NCBI RefSeq assembly: GCF_012516375.2
Contig: NZ_CP051204.2
Span: forward strand, 434,001-498,000
DNA from: Chitinophaga oryzae
GTDB taxonomy: Bacteria > Bacteroidota > Bacteroidia > Chitinophagales > Chitinophagaceae
Reading direction: 5' to 3'
Length of the DNA: 64,000 bases
Shown here: positions 36,761 to 46,466 of the stretch, one piece after another
How positions within the stretch are numbered: the first letter of the stretch is position 1
Layout: every line of letters starts with the position of its first letter
Translations under genes and position numbers: made by a program
Notes under the pieces: generated by a model
Told to the model about the DNA's origin: nothing
The model's database searches: none
Seen by the model: the letters and a program-made list of their open reading frames with translations, nothing else

Positions 36761-37579
36761 TTAGTTGATCAGGTATTCCAGTATGCCCTTGTCTGCTTTT
36801 ATTTTTTTACTGCTAACGGCAGCCTTTACCAGGATCATATTCTCCTGGTGTTTGCCACGGGAGTTTTCACGGTGATAAAGATGATAGGCAACGCCGCCCA
36901 TCTTAATGAATTTTTTTTGTACGCCGGCGTTGAGCAATCTTACTGCGATATCGTTGTCCTCCATGCCCCAGCCTGTAAAGTTTTCATCATAACCGTTGAC
37001 GGTCAGAAGATCTTTTTTCCAGAAGGACATGTTGCAACCTTTAACATAATATTTATGCCTGCCGCCTACTTTATAACGTTTAGACAGGAAGCGGCTGAGC
37101 GCCGGAAATCGTAAGGCGTTGAACAGGTGACTGAAGGGAGTGGCCCGGTAGTTAATATTGATCTCATGCGCCTGCAGCAACCTGTTGGTAACGCTGGATG
37201 ACAACAATGCCCGGCTGCCGGTAATAAAATATCCCGGTTCTGCCAGGTTACGGTGGTCTTCCACAAAGTGTTTGTCCAGGATAAGGTCGCCGTCTATCTG
37301 GATGATATAGTCCGAAGTGGACTGGGCGATACCTTTGTTCCTGATCTGAGCTAACCGGAATCCTTTGTCCTCCTGCCAAACATGAACAAGCGGCACCGGA
37401 AAGTCTTTCCGGATGCTGTTGATCAGCTCACGGGTGTCTTCCCGGGATCCATCATCAGCGATGATCACCTCGTTGGGCAGGATGGTTTGTGATTTGATAC
37501 TATTTAGGCATAAGGCAAGGGCAGCTGGCCAATTATAGGTAGAAATCAACAACGATATCGTGGATGTGGTTGCTAACAT
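36761..37579 (-). CDS. Family 2 glycosyltransferase
   Basis: A 272-residue GT-A enzyme. The nucleotide-sugar part starts ISLLISTYNWPAALALCLNS; the DxD-type metal motif is IDGDLI near residue 116, and the C-terminal galactosyltransferase-like block is GYDENFTGWGMEDNDIAVRL. It has no membrane helix, so it acts at the cytoplasmic face. Acceptor unknown. It lies five bases upstream of meaB. Confidence 0.9.
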   Translation of the reverse strand: MLATTSTISLLISTYNWPAALALCLNSIKSQTILPNEVIIADDGSREDTRELINSIRKDFPVPLVHVWQEDKGFRLAQIRNKGIAQSTSDYIIQIDGDLILDKHFVEDHRNLAEPGYFITGSRALLSSSVTNRLLQAHEININYRATPFSHLFNALRFPALSRFLSKRYKVGGRHKYYVKGCNMSFWKKDLLTVNGYDENFTGWGMEDNDIAVRLLNAGVQKKFIKMGGVAYHLYHRENSRGKHQENMILVKAAVSSKKIKADKGILEYLIN

Positions 37580-37719
37580 GTCTGCGAATGAGTAATAATG
37601 TTATCTATAAAGGTATTCCTTTTATTTAATATATACATAGCGGCAATGCTAATAAGCAGATTCTGCGCCCGTTATGCGGGCCGTTTTTTTTATCTTTAGC
37701 TTAAACTCTGATCAGAAAA

Positions 37720-38355
37720 ATGACAAATTTTATATCCATATTTCCCCTTGGTATTGTGGTGTATCCGGGAGAACAGCTGAATCTCCACGTATTTGAACCC
37801 CGGTACAAACAATTGGCCCGGGAATGCGTGGCCGAAAATAAGCCTTTTGGAATTCCGGCGGTAATTGACAAAAAAATAATGGAATATGGAACGCTGGTGA
37901 CCATCGAAAAAGTGGAAAAATTATACGACAATGGTGAAATGGACCTCATAACCCGTGGTACCAGCGTTTTTAGGACCCTCGAACATATCGGGGATATTCC
38001 TGATAAATTATATGCCGGGGCTATCGTCAATTATCCGGAAAACCATGCGGGCAGCAATGCCCGCCTGCTGGACGAAGTATTGCACGGTATCCGGGAACTG
38101 CATGCCATCCTGCAGGTGCATAAAAAGTTTCCCAAAGAAGATGCCCGCCTTACGGCCTACGATCTCGCCCACCATGCCGGCCTGTCGCTCACGGAAGAAT
38201 ATGAACTGCTGCATCTTTTTTACGAATTACAGCGGCTGGAATACCTCAAACGCCACCTTCATAAAGTAATTCCCATGATGGCAGAAATGGAACGGCTGAA
38301 AGAACGGGTAAAACTAAACGGCCATTTCCGGAACCTGTCTGCCGGGGACCTGTAA
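37720..38355 (+). CDS. Lon N-terminal (LON substrate-binding) domain protein
   Basis: A 211-residue stand-alone LON substrate-binding domain: it begins FISIFPLGIVVYPGEQLNLHVFEPRYKQL and lacks any ATPase or protease domain. These proteins are widespread and of uncertain function, possibly peptide binding. It is cytoplasmic. A TATCTTTA sequence about 20 bases upstream approximates a -7 element. Confidence 0.9.
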   Translation: MTNFISIFPLGIVVYPGEQLNLHVFEPRYKQLARECVAENKPFGIPAVIDKKIMEYGTLVTIEKVEKLYDNGEMDLITRGTSVFRTLEHIGDIPDKLYAGAIVNYPENHAGSNARLLDEVLHGIRELHAILQVHKKFPKEDARLTAYDLAHHAGLSLTEEYELLHLFYELQRLEYLKRHLHKVIPMMAEMERLKERVKLNGHFRNLSAGDL

Positions 38356-38576
38356 ACTTTTTTCATGCTGAAAACCCGCCGTAAAATATTGTCAAAAAAA
38401 TATATTTTTGCCGGGAAACCATGTGCTGTCGGGGCTTTCGGCGTCCGTAGCGTTCAACTTTAACGCGCTTTTAACAGGGCTGATTTTGGATTTTTTTGCT
38501 TCCCGCCTTAAAAAGTAGATATTTGCAGACCCATAATTTTCACTGGACAAGGGTTTAAATTCAATTCTGATACGAA

Positions 38577-39869
38577 ATGCATTGGACAAAAGTCAGTATT
38601 CTTTGCTTCCTGGTTGGGTTTTTCCTGGTGGCAAATAATGCTACAGCACAGGATAATTCACCCTACTCGCGTTACGGTTTAGGCGATCTGAACAACAACC
38701 AGAATACGGTCAACCGTGGTATGGGGGGCGTTTCTCAGGCGTATGGTGATCCTACATCTGTTAACTTTATCAATCCGGCCAGCTATTCCAACCTGCTGCT
38801 CACTACTTTCGACATAGGTGTGGAAGCCGGCGCCCGGTCTATCTCCGATAAAAATGCCAGCTTCAGCTCCGGCTTCGGTACGCTTTCCTATTTGCAGGTG
38901 GGCATCCCCATCCGTAAAAAATGGGGTATTAACCTCGGTCTGCGCCCGGTAACCCGGGTGTCTTACAACATCCAGGAATCCAAAGACCAGATTTTTTATG
39001 ATACCCTGAAACTGCCTGTTGCCCACCGTTACCAGGGCAGTGGCGGTTTATACCAGTTATATGCAGGTACCGGCGTAGGCATCGGCAACTTCAGCATCGG
39101 TGTCAACCTGGGTTATCTTTTCGGAAATATCGAAAACAATACCCGCGTGATCTACCCGGTAAGCGATATCAACGCTTCCCGGCATATGTCCCGCATCAGC
39201 TATAGCAGCTTCTTTTACAAGGTAGGTGTTCAGTACAAGGCCAAACTGACCAAAGAAATGGACCTGACACTGGGTGCTTCCGGAAGCCTGAAACAGGACA
39301 TGACGGTACGCCAGGAAACCCTGAGCGAAAGCCTGATATATAATGCCTCCACCGGCGACTTTACCTCTCTGGACTCTGTAAAATCCGAAAAAGGCCCTAA
39401 AGGTACCGTTGTGTACCCACAGGACTTTGGCGCTGGTTTTATCCTGCGCAAGCTGGATAAATGGCAGATCGGTATGGACTTTAACACCACACAGTGGAGC
39501 AATTTCAGAAAATATGAACAGGCCGATTCCCTCCAGAATTCCTGGAAAGTAGCGATCGGTGGTCAGTTCGTTCCCAACGCCACTGCCCTCAGCGGCTACT
39601 GGAACCGGGTGGCTTACCGCCTGGGTGCTTACTACGGCCTCGATTATCTGAAACTGGGCGGGCAGGACATGAACATCATGGGCTTTACCGTGGGCGCCGG
39701 ATTACCGGTTCGCCGTATGCCCTACTCCAACCAGTACAGCATGGTTAACATCGCTTTCGACGTGGCCCACCGTGGCAGCAACAATACTGCCCTGAAAGAA
39801 AATACCTATCGTGTGTCCCTGGGCTTTACCCTGAGCGACAGATGGTTCATCAAGAAGAAATACGATTAA
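38577..39869 (+). CDS. Outer membrane beta-barrel protein
   Basis: A 430-residue exported protein with a signal peptide (SILCFLVGFFLVANNATAQ) followed by SPYSRYGLGDL, a motif seen at the N-terminus of many Bacteroidota barrel proteins. The rest is alternating strands ending YRVSLGFTLSDRWFIKKKYD. It resembles FadL-superfamily barrels, but no substrate can be named. Ten bases separate it from lptC, so the two are an operon. Confidence 0.8.
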   Translation: MHWTKVSILCFLVGFFLVANNATAQDNSPYSRYGLGDLNNNQNTVNRGMGGVSQAYGDPTSVNFINPASYSNLLLTTFDIGVEAGARSISDKNASFSSGFGTLSYLQVGIPIRKKWGINLGLRPVTRVSYNIQESKDQIFYDTLKLPVAHRYQGSGGLYQLYAGTGVGIGNFSIGVNLGYLFGNIENNTRVIYPVSDINASRHMSRISYSSFFYKVGVQYKAKLTKEMDLTLGASGSLKQDMTVRQETLSESLIYNASTGDFTSLDSVKSEKGPKGTVVYPQDFGAGFILRKLDKWQIGMDFNTTQWSNFRKYEQADSLQNSWKVAIGGQFVPNATALSGYWNRVAYRLGAYYGLDYLKLGGQDMNIMGFTVGAGLPVRRMPYSNQYSMVNIAFDVAHRGSNNTALKENTYRVSLGFTLSDRWFIKKKYD

Positions 39870-39879
39870 GCCTGACCGT

Positions 39880-40428
39880 ATGATCGGGAAGAAACTCATA
39901 TATCTGTGTATTGCGCTGTCAGCGGTTGCCTGCGAAAATGATATCCAGGCGGTCATGGATTTTGATTCCAAAAAAGCAGCAGTGGAAAACGGTACCAATA
40001 TCGAGGCTATCTTCAGTCAACGCGGAAAGGTAAATGCCAAACTGACGGCTCCCGCCATGGAAAGAAGCCTGGACAAGCCGTCTTATGTGAAGTTCAAACA
40101 AGGGTTGAAAGTGCTCATGTTCAATGACACATTGGGCGTTGAAAGTACCCTCACCGCCGATACCGGCCGCTACATGGAAGACGAAGGCGCCATATTCCTG
40201 TCCAAGAATGTGGTGGTGGTGAATAAGAAAGGCGACCGGCTGAAAACAGACGAGTTGAACTGGGACCCGAAGAAAAAAGTATTCTATTCCACAAAGGAAG
40301 TATTTATAAAAACCCCCACCGACTCTCTGCATGGCTGGGGATTGATTGCCAACGAAGACTTTACCGACAGAAAGATTATCAATGTGAGCGGCCCTATTAC
40401 TGTTCAGGACAGCCTGTCCATGCAATAG
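39880..40428 (+). CDS. lptC: LPS export protein LptC
   Basis: A 182-residue LptC-like lipoprotein of the lipopolysaccharide export bridge. The lipobox is LSAVAC (Cys near residue 18), and repeated beta-jellyroll strands follow (LTADTGRYMEDEGAIFLSKNVVVVNKKGDRLKTDEL... continuing to VFIKTPTD). Bacteroidota LptC is often lipidated rather than helix-anchored. A strong terminator follows. Confidence 0.88.
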   Translation: MIGKKLIYLCIALSAVACENDIQAVMDFDSKKAAVENGTNIEAIFSQRGKVNAKLTAPAMERSLDKPSYVKFKQGLKVLMFNDTLGVESTLTADTGRYMEDEGAIFLSKNVVVVNKKGDRLKTDELNWDPKKKVFYSTKEVFIKTPTDSLHGWGLIANEDFTDRKIINVSGPITVQDSLSMQ

Positions 40429-40450
40429 TCGGCCTCCGGAACACATATAA

Positions 40451-40486
40451 CGAAAGAACCCCACCTCTGCAGGTGGGGTTCTTTCG
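40451..40486 (+). terminator. Strong terminator after lptC
   Basis: A 16-bp perfect stem beginning CGAAAGAACCCCACCT around a CTGC loop, followed by CTTT. Confidence 0.85.
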
Positions 40487-40655
40487 CTTTAACCTATTTT
40501 TTAACCTAAAATTTGTAATATTAAAAACAATAACTATGCCAGAGTGGGCTTTAATGAGTGCAATTCAACACGTTGTCCGACCGTTCTTCACAAACTGATG
40601 TTCGCTTTTGCTTTTCTGGCCGCAGTCCGTTATTTTTAGATAAAACGAGTGAAAC

Positions 40656-40994
40656 ATGGAATTGATCAACTGGCAGGATTTCGAGAAAATAGAGATGAGA
40701 ACAGGAACCATTATTGAGGCGAATGACTTTCCCAAGGCTCGTAACCCGGCTTATCAGTTGTTGATAGATTTTGGTCCGGAAATCGGCATGAAAAGATCTT
40801 CCGCGCAGATAACCCGGCTGTATCAGAAAGAAGAACTGATTGGTAAGCAGATCATCGCTGTCGTCAATTTTCCCCCAAAACAAATCGCCAACTTTATCTC
40901 CGAATGTCTGGTACTGGGCGTTGTGGGTGACGAAAAGGAAGTTACCCTCCTCCAACCCGGCAAACCCGTTCAAAACGGTCAGCGGATCGCCTGA
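40656..40994 (+). CDS. csaA: CsaA-type tRNA-binding-domain protein
   Basis: A 112-residue stand-alone tRNA-binding (OB) fold, starting ELINWQDFEKIEMRTGTIIEA, with the conserved SSAQITRLY and GVVGDEKEVTLLQP. CsaA has been described as a secretion chaperone and tRNA-binding dimer. It is cytoplasmic and monocistronic. Confidence 0.94.
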   Translation: MELINWQDFEKIEMRTGTIIEANDFPKARNPAYQLLIDFGPEIGMKRSSAQITRLYQKEELIGKQIIAVVNFPPKQIANFISECLVLGVVGDEKEVTLLQPGKPVQNGQRIA

Positions 40995-41244
40995 GGCGCA
41001 GTCAGCTAAACGCACGGATCCGGTCCGTTAACGTGCCTTTTTAAAAGGTAAACGCCTAAAATTATCAGGATACCGTCTTTCAAATCAAGAAAAAAACTAA
41101 AGTCATTCGGGTTAAATCTTCGTTATTTCCTGATCTGTAATTCACTATACATTTTTATTTATAATAATTCTATATATTTATAATATTGCAAATTATTTAA
41201 TATAATAGCATATTTACCATTATCCACTTTTCACGAACAATATT

Positions 41245-41362
41245 ACAGCGTTCACGGAAATGGAAGCCTGAGACTAGATTCATCGGTATATCTTTGTTTT
41301 AGGTTTTTCATAGGATATGGTTAAAATTATTACAAGGGCGGTATTCTTACCACCCTTTTTTT
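41245..41362 (+). ncRNA. Candidate small-RNA cassette, copy 1
   Basis: Order of parts: CGTTCAC box at 41249-41255, TATCTTTG -7 element at 41289-41296, leader AGGTTTTTCATAGGATATGG from 41301 followed by TTAAAATT, terminator hairpin GGGCGGTA-TTCT-TACCACCC at 41336-41355 (one C-A mismatch) and seven T. The predicted RNA is about 60 nt. The leader ATG also opens a 23-codon frame, so a leader peptide is an alternative. Confidence 0.6.
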
Positions 41363-41794
41363 ATTTCCTTATCTCGTATCAGGAATGATTTATAATAAAA
41401 TACACGTTTTATCTTTTTTGTTAATATTCTTCTTTTTAATGTATCTCCTCCCTTTGCGGAAGACTGACCAGCCACTTTTAAGTCTGATTTCATGTAAACC
41501 CACGGTCCTGGTCGTAACTGCCGTTTATTACCCGGGATAATGATTTTTCCCGGCCATAGAGGATGGGGAACTTTCCATTCATCACTTTTACGTTCACCTT
41601 CCCTTTTCATACGTTTACCTGCAACATCGCCGCACCCCTTTTGGCAGGCTTCAGCATCCAATAGGGGCTCTTTTTAACATAAGTGAATGATAATCAGATT
41701 TGTATGTCAAAATTGAATACATTATGATTAAACGGTAAGCGTTTAACTGCAGTATGCGTTCACCGTCTCTTTTGCCACGTTCCCCGAAAAAAAT

Positions 41795-41910
41795 ATATCG
41801 TTCACAAAAATGGCGCAACATCTAATCCGAAAAACGCCCACCTTTGGGTTAGGTTTTTCAATAAAGATATGGTTAAAATTTTTCGGGGCTGTAGTCTTGC
41901 AGCCCTGTTT
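41795..41910 (+). ncRNA. Candidate small-RNA cassette, copy 2
   Basis: CGTTCAC box at 41799-41805, CACCTTTG at 41839-41846 (a one-base variant of the -7 element), leader AGGTTTTTCA from 41851 and ATATGGTTAAAATT, hairpin GGGCTGTA-GTCT-TGCAGCCC at 41886-41905. The T-run is interrupted by a G. A C-to-T and G-to-A exchange relative to copy 4 keeps the stem paired. Confidence 0.55.
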
Positions 41911-42111
41911 CTTTTACCTAAAAACCTGAAATCTTCTCTAATACCAATTCCCTTTATCTGGCACTCCATTCATGCTGTTTTAACCCAAAAAGATTTTTGG
42001 TCCTATTTACTTTGGTCCTGTTTATCCTTATCACCTGTGATATCGCCAGCTCCCCTTGCTACACATTGATTTATACTCCTTTATGGCAAAAAAAATGAGG
42101 TCCCGGAAAGG

Positions 42112-42144
42112 ATATCCATGCAGATATTTTTCCGGGACCTCGTA
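42112..42144. terminator. Palindrome after the S9 peptidase gene
   Basis: A GAGGTCCCGGAAA sequence near 42091-42103 faces TTTTCCGGGACCTC near 42129-42142, about 20-70 bases past the peptidase stop on the minus strand. It is probably the peptidase terminator; the coordinates cover its downstream half and loop. Confidence 0.5.
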
Positions 42145-42164
42145 TGTTGTGACTGCAGGTCGGT

Positions 42165-44315
42165 TTATTTGGCAGAGAACTGAGCCGGGAAAGGCTTCTC
42201 CAGCAAGTGGGTGTAAATGAAGCGGGCTGTTTCTGTGGAAGCATGCTTCGCATTTGGCCCTCTCCAGCCATGGCGTTCGCCGGGATAAAGCATAAACTCA
42301 AAATGTTTGTTCAGGCTTTGCAGTTTGTCTGCCAGTTGAATAACATTCTGCATGTGCACATTATCATCCATTGTGCCATGCGCCATGCGGAGCACGCCCT
42401 TGTAACGGTCGGCATACGTCATCACGGAAGTGATTTTATAGCCTTCGGGGTTCTCTGCGGGCGTATCCATGTAGCGTTCTGTATAGTGGCTGTCGTATAA
42501 TTGCCAGTCGGTAACGGCATAGTTGGCCATACCATGGGTAAACACATCGGCGCCATAGGTCAGGGCCATATCGGTCATATAGCCGCCAAAGCTGCCGCCG
42601 GTCATACATATCCTGGCCGGATCGGCCCAGGGCTGCGCCCGCAGCCACATCGCGGCGTCCATATAATCTTCAATCTCATATTTGCCCAGCTGACGGTGGA
42701 TGTAGTTCATCCCCATTTTGCCCAGCTGGCCGCTGCTGCGGTTATCGATGGCCACCTGTATAACGCCTTCCTGTGACCACCATTGGAAAGCAGGGCTGAA
42801 TTTCCAGGTATCGTAAACGGTGCCTGCATTAGGACCGCCGTAGATGCTGATGAGGACCGGATATTTTTTACCAGGCTGCAGGTGCACCGGCAGGGTGATG
42901 GTCATGGGCAATACCAGGCCGTCACGCGTTTTATAGGTCGTCAGCTCCGTTTTGGTCAGATTGTATTGGCCAAACTTACTGCCTTTGGCATTGCCCAGCT
43001 CCCGGACCACTTTGCCGTTGTTGTCCAGCAATGCCATCCGCTCAGGTGTTTGCAGGTTGGAGTAGGTGGTGATGAAGTATTTGCCACCGGGCGCCATGCT
43101 GATCACATGGTTGTAATTGCCGAAGGTGAGCCGGGTGATGGCGCCTGTTTTCATGCTTACTTTATACAGATCAAACCGGGTAGAGGCTTCCTTACGGGCC
43201 GTAAAGTAGATCAGCTGGTTTTTTTCATCGGTACAGACTACATCTTTCACGGTCCAGTTGCCGCTGGTCAGCTGTTTTTTCAGCGAGCCGTCCATATTAT
43301 GAAGATAGAGGTGCGACCAGCCGGTTTTATCGCTCTGCAGCAGGAATCCCTGGTTGTTTTGCAGGAAAGGAACGGCATCAAACCAGTCGATCCATGTTTT
43401 CTGGGTTTCGCTGTAGATTTCTTTTTTAGCGCCGCTTTTCGGATCGATGCTGTATATCTTCAGATTGTCCTGGCCGCGGGGCATCCATTGCATCCAGAGT
43501 TGTTTGCTGTCGGCTGTCCAGAATGGCATGCCGAAGTATTGGTCATCATTTTCGTTGAAGTCGGCCCACACGGTGTTACCGCCTTCCACAGGCACTACGC
43601 CTACTTTTACCGCTGGGTTAGGGTCGCCGGCTTTGGGATAGCGGGTGTTTTCGAGGTAGCCGTGTTGTCCTTTTTCGCTGTAGATGGGGAATACAGGCAC
43701 TTTGGTATCGTCAAAATGCATATAGGCGATCTGTTTACTGTCGGGGCTCCACCAGAAAGCGCGGTAGCGGGTGGGGCGGCCGAGGATCTCTTCGAAGTAA
43801 ACCCAGGAAGACCAGCCGTTGTAGATCACATCTGTTCCGTCGCTGGTATAGCGGGTTTCTTTTTTGGAGGCTATTTCCACGCTGTACAGGTCATTGTTGC
43901 GGGTGAAGGCCACATGTTTTCCGTCCGGCGAGAGGGTGGGATTTTTTTCCACCAGGGTGTCGTTCGTCAGACGGATGTTGCTGCCGTCTGCAGCTTTATA
44001 GAAGACGTCCCGGTCGCGTACTTCGACGCTGGGACCGTCTACCGGGGCGGTATATACGGTGGCGGCGCCGGTGCGGGCGTTTACTTTCATGGCCTGAAGG
44101 CGGCCGGAAGCGGGAAGAACGCGCATTTCCAGGTAATGGTCTGCGTCTGCCCAGCCTTTCAGTACCGGCAAAGGTTGGGTAATATCGGTGGTCTGACCTC
44201 TGAACGCCTGTTCAAAAGTAACATCCTGCTGCTGTGCCTGTAAACGCGGCGTGGCAGCCAGCAACAGGACGGCGCTGCCCAGGCAGACGGGTGTAAACCA
44301 TGATGAACTTCTCAT
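42165..44315 (-). CDS. S9 family peptidase (dipeptidyl-peptidase IV type)
   Basis: A ~716-residue exported serine peptidase. It has a signal peptide (SAVLLLAATPRLQAQ), an N-terminal beta-propeller (DPPIV_N, ~70-480) and a C-terminal alpha/beta hydrolase domain. The nucleophile motif is GGSFGGY near residue 580; Asp and His follow (HGTMDDNVH, GERHGW). It would remove dipeptides, typically X-Pro, in the periplasm. I start at MRSSSWF (44315) because it begins the signal peptide; a longer frame extends 33 residues upstream. Confidence 0.93.
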   Translation of the reverse strand: MRSSSWFTPVCLGSAVLLLAATPRLQAQQQDVTFEQAFRGQTTDITQPLPVLKGWADADHYLEMRVLPASGRLQAMKVNARTGAATVYTAPVDGPSVEVRDRDVFYKAADGSNIRLTNDTLVEKNPTLSPDGKHVAFTRNNDLYSVEIASKKETRYTSDGTDVIYNGWSSWVYFEEILGRPTRYRAFWWSPDSKQIAYMHFDDTKVPVFPIYSEKGQHGYLENTRYPKAGDPNPAVKVGVVPVEGGNTVWADFNENDDQYFGMPFWTADSKQLWMQWMPRGQDNLKIYSIDPKSGAKKEIYSETQKTWIDWFDAVPFLQNNQGFLLQSDKTGWSHLYLHNMDGSLKKQLTSGNWTVKDVVCTDEKNQLIYFTARKEASTRFDLYKVSMKTGAITRLTFGNYNHVISMAPGGKYFITTYSNLQTPERMALLDNNGKVVRELGNAKGSKFGQYNLTKTELTTYKTRDGLVLPMTITLPVHLQPGKKYPVLISIYGGPNAGTVYDTWKFSPAFQWWSQEGVIQVAIDNRSSGQLGKMGMNYIHRQLGKYEIEDYMDAAMWLRAQPWADPARICMTGGSFGGYMTDMALTYGADVFTHGMANYAVTDWQLYDSHYTERYMDTPAENPEGYKITSVMTYADRYKGVLRMAHGTMDDNVHMQNVIQLADKLQSLNKHFEFMLYPGERHGWRGPNAKHASTETARFIYTHLLEKPFPAQFSAK

Positions 44316-44432
44316 AATAGACAGTTGATTTTTGTTGATGTTGGCGGGCGAAAATAAGCATAACTCAAAAATACCCCTGACAAAATCCATAAACGGCGGC
44401 GCTGCCGGCGCCATTTATCCGTCAGGAAACGC

Positions 44433-44560
44433 CGTTTACGCAATAGTTAACAGCAATCCCGAAATCCCCACTGTTAATAGCAGTAGAACGGGCTACCTTT
44501 AAGCCGGTTTTCATAGGATATGGTCAAAAAATAAGAGGGCTGTAGTCTTACAGCCCTTTT
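44433..44560 (+). ncRNA. Candidate small-RNA cassette, copy 3
   Basis: TACCTTTA -7 element at 44494-44501, leader CGGTTTTCATAGGATATGG from 44505, hairpin GGGCTGTA-GTCT-TACAGCCC at 44537-44556 (8 bp, perfect), four T. The upstream box is degenerate: CGTTTAC at 44433 is 21 bases further out than in the other copies, or ATCCCGAAAT at 44456 keeps the usual spacing. The short frame stops after four codons here, which argues against a conserved leader peptide. Confidence 0.6.
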
Positions 44561-44585
44561 CCGTAAGATTTTCCCCATAATCAGT

Positions 44586-44593
44586 TATTTTTG
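44586..44593 (+). promoter_or_regulatory. -7 element of lysS
   Basis: TATTTTTG, an exact TAnnTTTG match 30 bases before ATG 44623. It lies after the cassette terminator, so lysS appears to have its own promoter. Confidence 0.55.
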
Positions 44594-44622
44594 CACTCCA
44601 TTTGGCATTTACAAATAATCAC

Positions 44623-46131
44623 ATGACACAATTATCTGAGCAAGAGATTATACGCCGGGAAAAATTACAGGAGCTGCAAAAACTGGGCATCGACCCCTAC
44701 CCTGCGGCAGAATACCCGGTCAATGATACTTCCGTTAACATAAAAAATAACTATTCGGAAGCCACCAAAGAGCAATTCCAGGATGTATGCCTGGCAGGTC
44801 GTATCATGAGCGTTCGTGATATGGGCAAGGCCGCTTTTGTGGAACTCCAGGATAAAGCCGGCCGTATCCAGCTGTATGTACGCCGCGACGACATCTGTCC
44901 CGGTGAAGACAAGACCGCGTACGACGTTGTTTTTAAGAAACTGATGGATATCGGTGATATCATCGGTGTAAAAGGCTATGCTTTTATCACCAAAACCGGC
45001 GCTACCTCCATTCATGCAAGGGAAGTGAACATACTGTCCAAATCCCTGCGTCCGCTGCCGATCGTTAAATCCGTGGAAGGACAGGTGTTTGACGAGGTGA
45101 CCGATCCGGAATTCAAATACCGTCAGCGTTATGTGGACCTGGTGATCAACCCGGAAGTGAAAGATGTGTTCGTAAAAAGGACCAAAATCCTCCAGACCAT
45201 CCGTGATTTCTATAATAACCTGGGCTACCTGGAAGTGGAAACACCGATCCTACAGCCTATCCCCGGCGGCGCTACCGCCCGCCCGTTCGTGACACACCAC
45301 AACGCGCTGGATATGCCTTTGTACCTGCGTATCGCGAACGAATTATACCTGAAACGCCTGATCGTAGGCGGTTTTGAAGGGGTATACGAATTTGCGAAGG
45401 ACTTCCGTAACGAAGGAATGGACCGTACCCATAACCCGGAATTCACCGTCATGGAGATGTACGCCGCCTACAAGGACTACGAATGGATGATGCGCACCAC
45501 CGAAACCCTGCTCGAAAAAGTGGCGGTGGCGCTGCATGGCACTACGGAAGTACTGGTGGGCGAGAAAACCATCGACTTCAAAGCGCCTTTCCGCCGCGTC
45601 CCCATGTACGACGCTATTAAGGAACATACCGGCTTCGATATCGACGGCATGGACGAAGCACAGCTCCGCGATGTATGCAAACAGCTGGGCATCCATGTAG
45701 ACGCCAAATTCGGTAAAGCCAAACTGATTGACGAAATTTTTGGCGAAAAATGCGAAGGCCACTACGTACAGCCGACCTTTATCACCGATTACCCGGTGGA
45801 AATGAGCCCGCTGACGAAAAAACACCGCAGCAAAGCCGGACTGGTAGAACGTTTTGAGCTGATTGTCAACGGTAAAGAGATCGCCAACGCCTACAGTGAG
45901 CTGAATGATCCTATCGACCAGCGCGAACGCTTCGAAGAACAGGTACAGCTCATGGAACGTGGCGATGATGAAGCCATGTATATCGACTACGATTTCCTCC
46001 GCGCCCTGGAATATGGCATGCCGCCTACTTCCGGCATCGGTATCGGTATCGATCGTCTGACTATGCTGATGACCAACCAGCCGTCCATCCAGGACGTCCT
46101 GTTCTTCCCGCAGATGAAGCAGGAAAAATAG
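44623..46131 (+). CDS. lysS: Lysyl-tRNA synthetase, class II
   Basis: LysRS charges tRNA-Lys with lysine. The 502-residue protein has the N-terminal anticodon-binding OB fold (~60-150; [20 protein letters not shown]) and a class II catalytic domain with motif 2 ([15 protein letters not shown]) and motif 3 ([12 protein letters not shown]). I start at ATG 44623; a TTG seven codons upstream is in frame but overlaps the expected transcription start. Confidence 0.97.
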   Translation: MTQLSEQEIIRREKLQELQKLGIDPYPAAEYPVNDTSVNIKNNYSEATKEQFQDVCLAGRIMSVRDMGKAAFVELQDKAGRIQLYVRRDDICPGEDKTAYDVVFKKLMDIGDIIGVKGYAFITKTGATSIHAREVNILSKSLRPLPIVKSVEGQVFDEVTDPEFKYRQRYVDLVINPEVKDVFVKRTKILQTIRDFYNNLGYLEVETPILQPIPGGATARPFVTHHNALDMPLYLRIANELYLKRLIVGGFEGVYEFAKDFRNEGMDRTHNPEFTVMEMYAAYKDYEWMMRTTETLLEKVAVALHGTTEVLVGEKTIDFKAPFRRVPMYDAIKEHTGFDIDGMDEAQLRDVCKQLGIHVDAKFGKAKLIDEIFGEKCEGHYVQPTFITDYPVEMSPLTKKHRSKAGLVERFELIVNGKEIANAYSELNDPIDQRERFEEQVQLMERGDDEAMYIDYDFLRALEYGMPPTSGIGIGIDRLTMLMTNQPSIQDVLFFPQMKQEK

Positions 46132-46132
46132 T

Positions 46133-46360
46133 CACGCAAAGGATTCTAAGATCATAGCGGATAGCAAGCCCGCAAAGAAATAAAAGACCACATTTTGTTG
46201 TTTATATTAGTTTATGTTAATATGATCAACAAAATGTGGTCTTCTTTTTATAAAAGGGAACATAATATGATCTTCGATCCTTTGCGATCTTAAAACCCGC
46301 TACGATCTTGCAATCCTTTGCGTGCTAAAAACCCGCTATGATCTTATAATCCTTTGCGTG
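46133..46360. repeat. Nested inverted and direct repeats after lysS
   Basis: The outer arms at 46133-46160 and 46333-46360 pair over 28 bases with one mismatch. Inside, AAGACCACATTTTGTTG (46184-46200) pairs perfectly with 46227-46243. The right side also carries two direct copies of CCCGCTAYGATCTTRYAATC plus CTTTGCGTG (46293-46324 and 46332-46360) and a third partial copy. It may be a terminator with expanding repeats. Confidence 0.65.
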
Positions 46361-46466
46361 AAAAATTTCCGGCATTAAATTTTCTATACCCTTTGGGAAA
46401 GCGCTCAGATCCCGTGTCACATCGTTACCTTTAAGTAATGCTTTTCTGTATCTCAAAATTAGTCAT

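Larger units (their letters stand above)
40995..42164. other. 1.2-kb region without protein genes; two RNA cassettes
   Basis: Between csaA and the S9 peptidase there is no convincing coding sequence. It is AT-rich and holds two of the four cassettes described below (41245-41362 and 41795-41910). The 104- and 66-codon frames in it overlap the cassettes or lack any family features. A palindrome around 42090-42150, with CCGGGACCT and AGGTCCCGG, terminates the peptidase gene. Confidence 0.6.

Noticed and set aside
41347..41661. A 104-codon minus-strand frame between csaA and the S9 peptidase
   Set aside because: It overlaps the terminator of RNA cassette copy 1, shows no domain or signal peptide, and its basic, repeat-poor sequence looks like translated AT-rich non-coding DNA.
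41869..42069. A 66-codon plus-strand frame starting MVKIFRGCSL
   Set aside because: It begins in cassette copy 2 and passes through the terminator hairpin; the equivalent frame in copy 3 stops after four codons, so it is unlikely to be a conserved protein.
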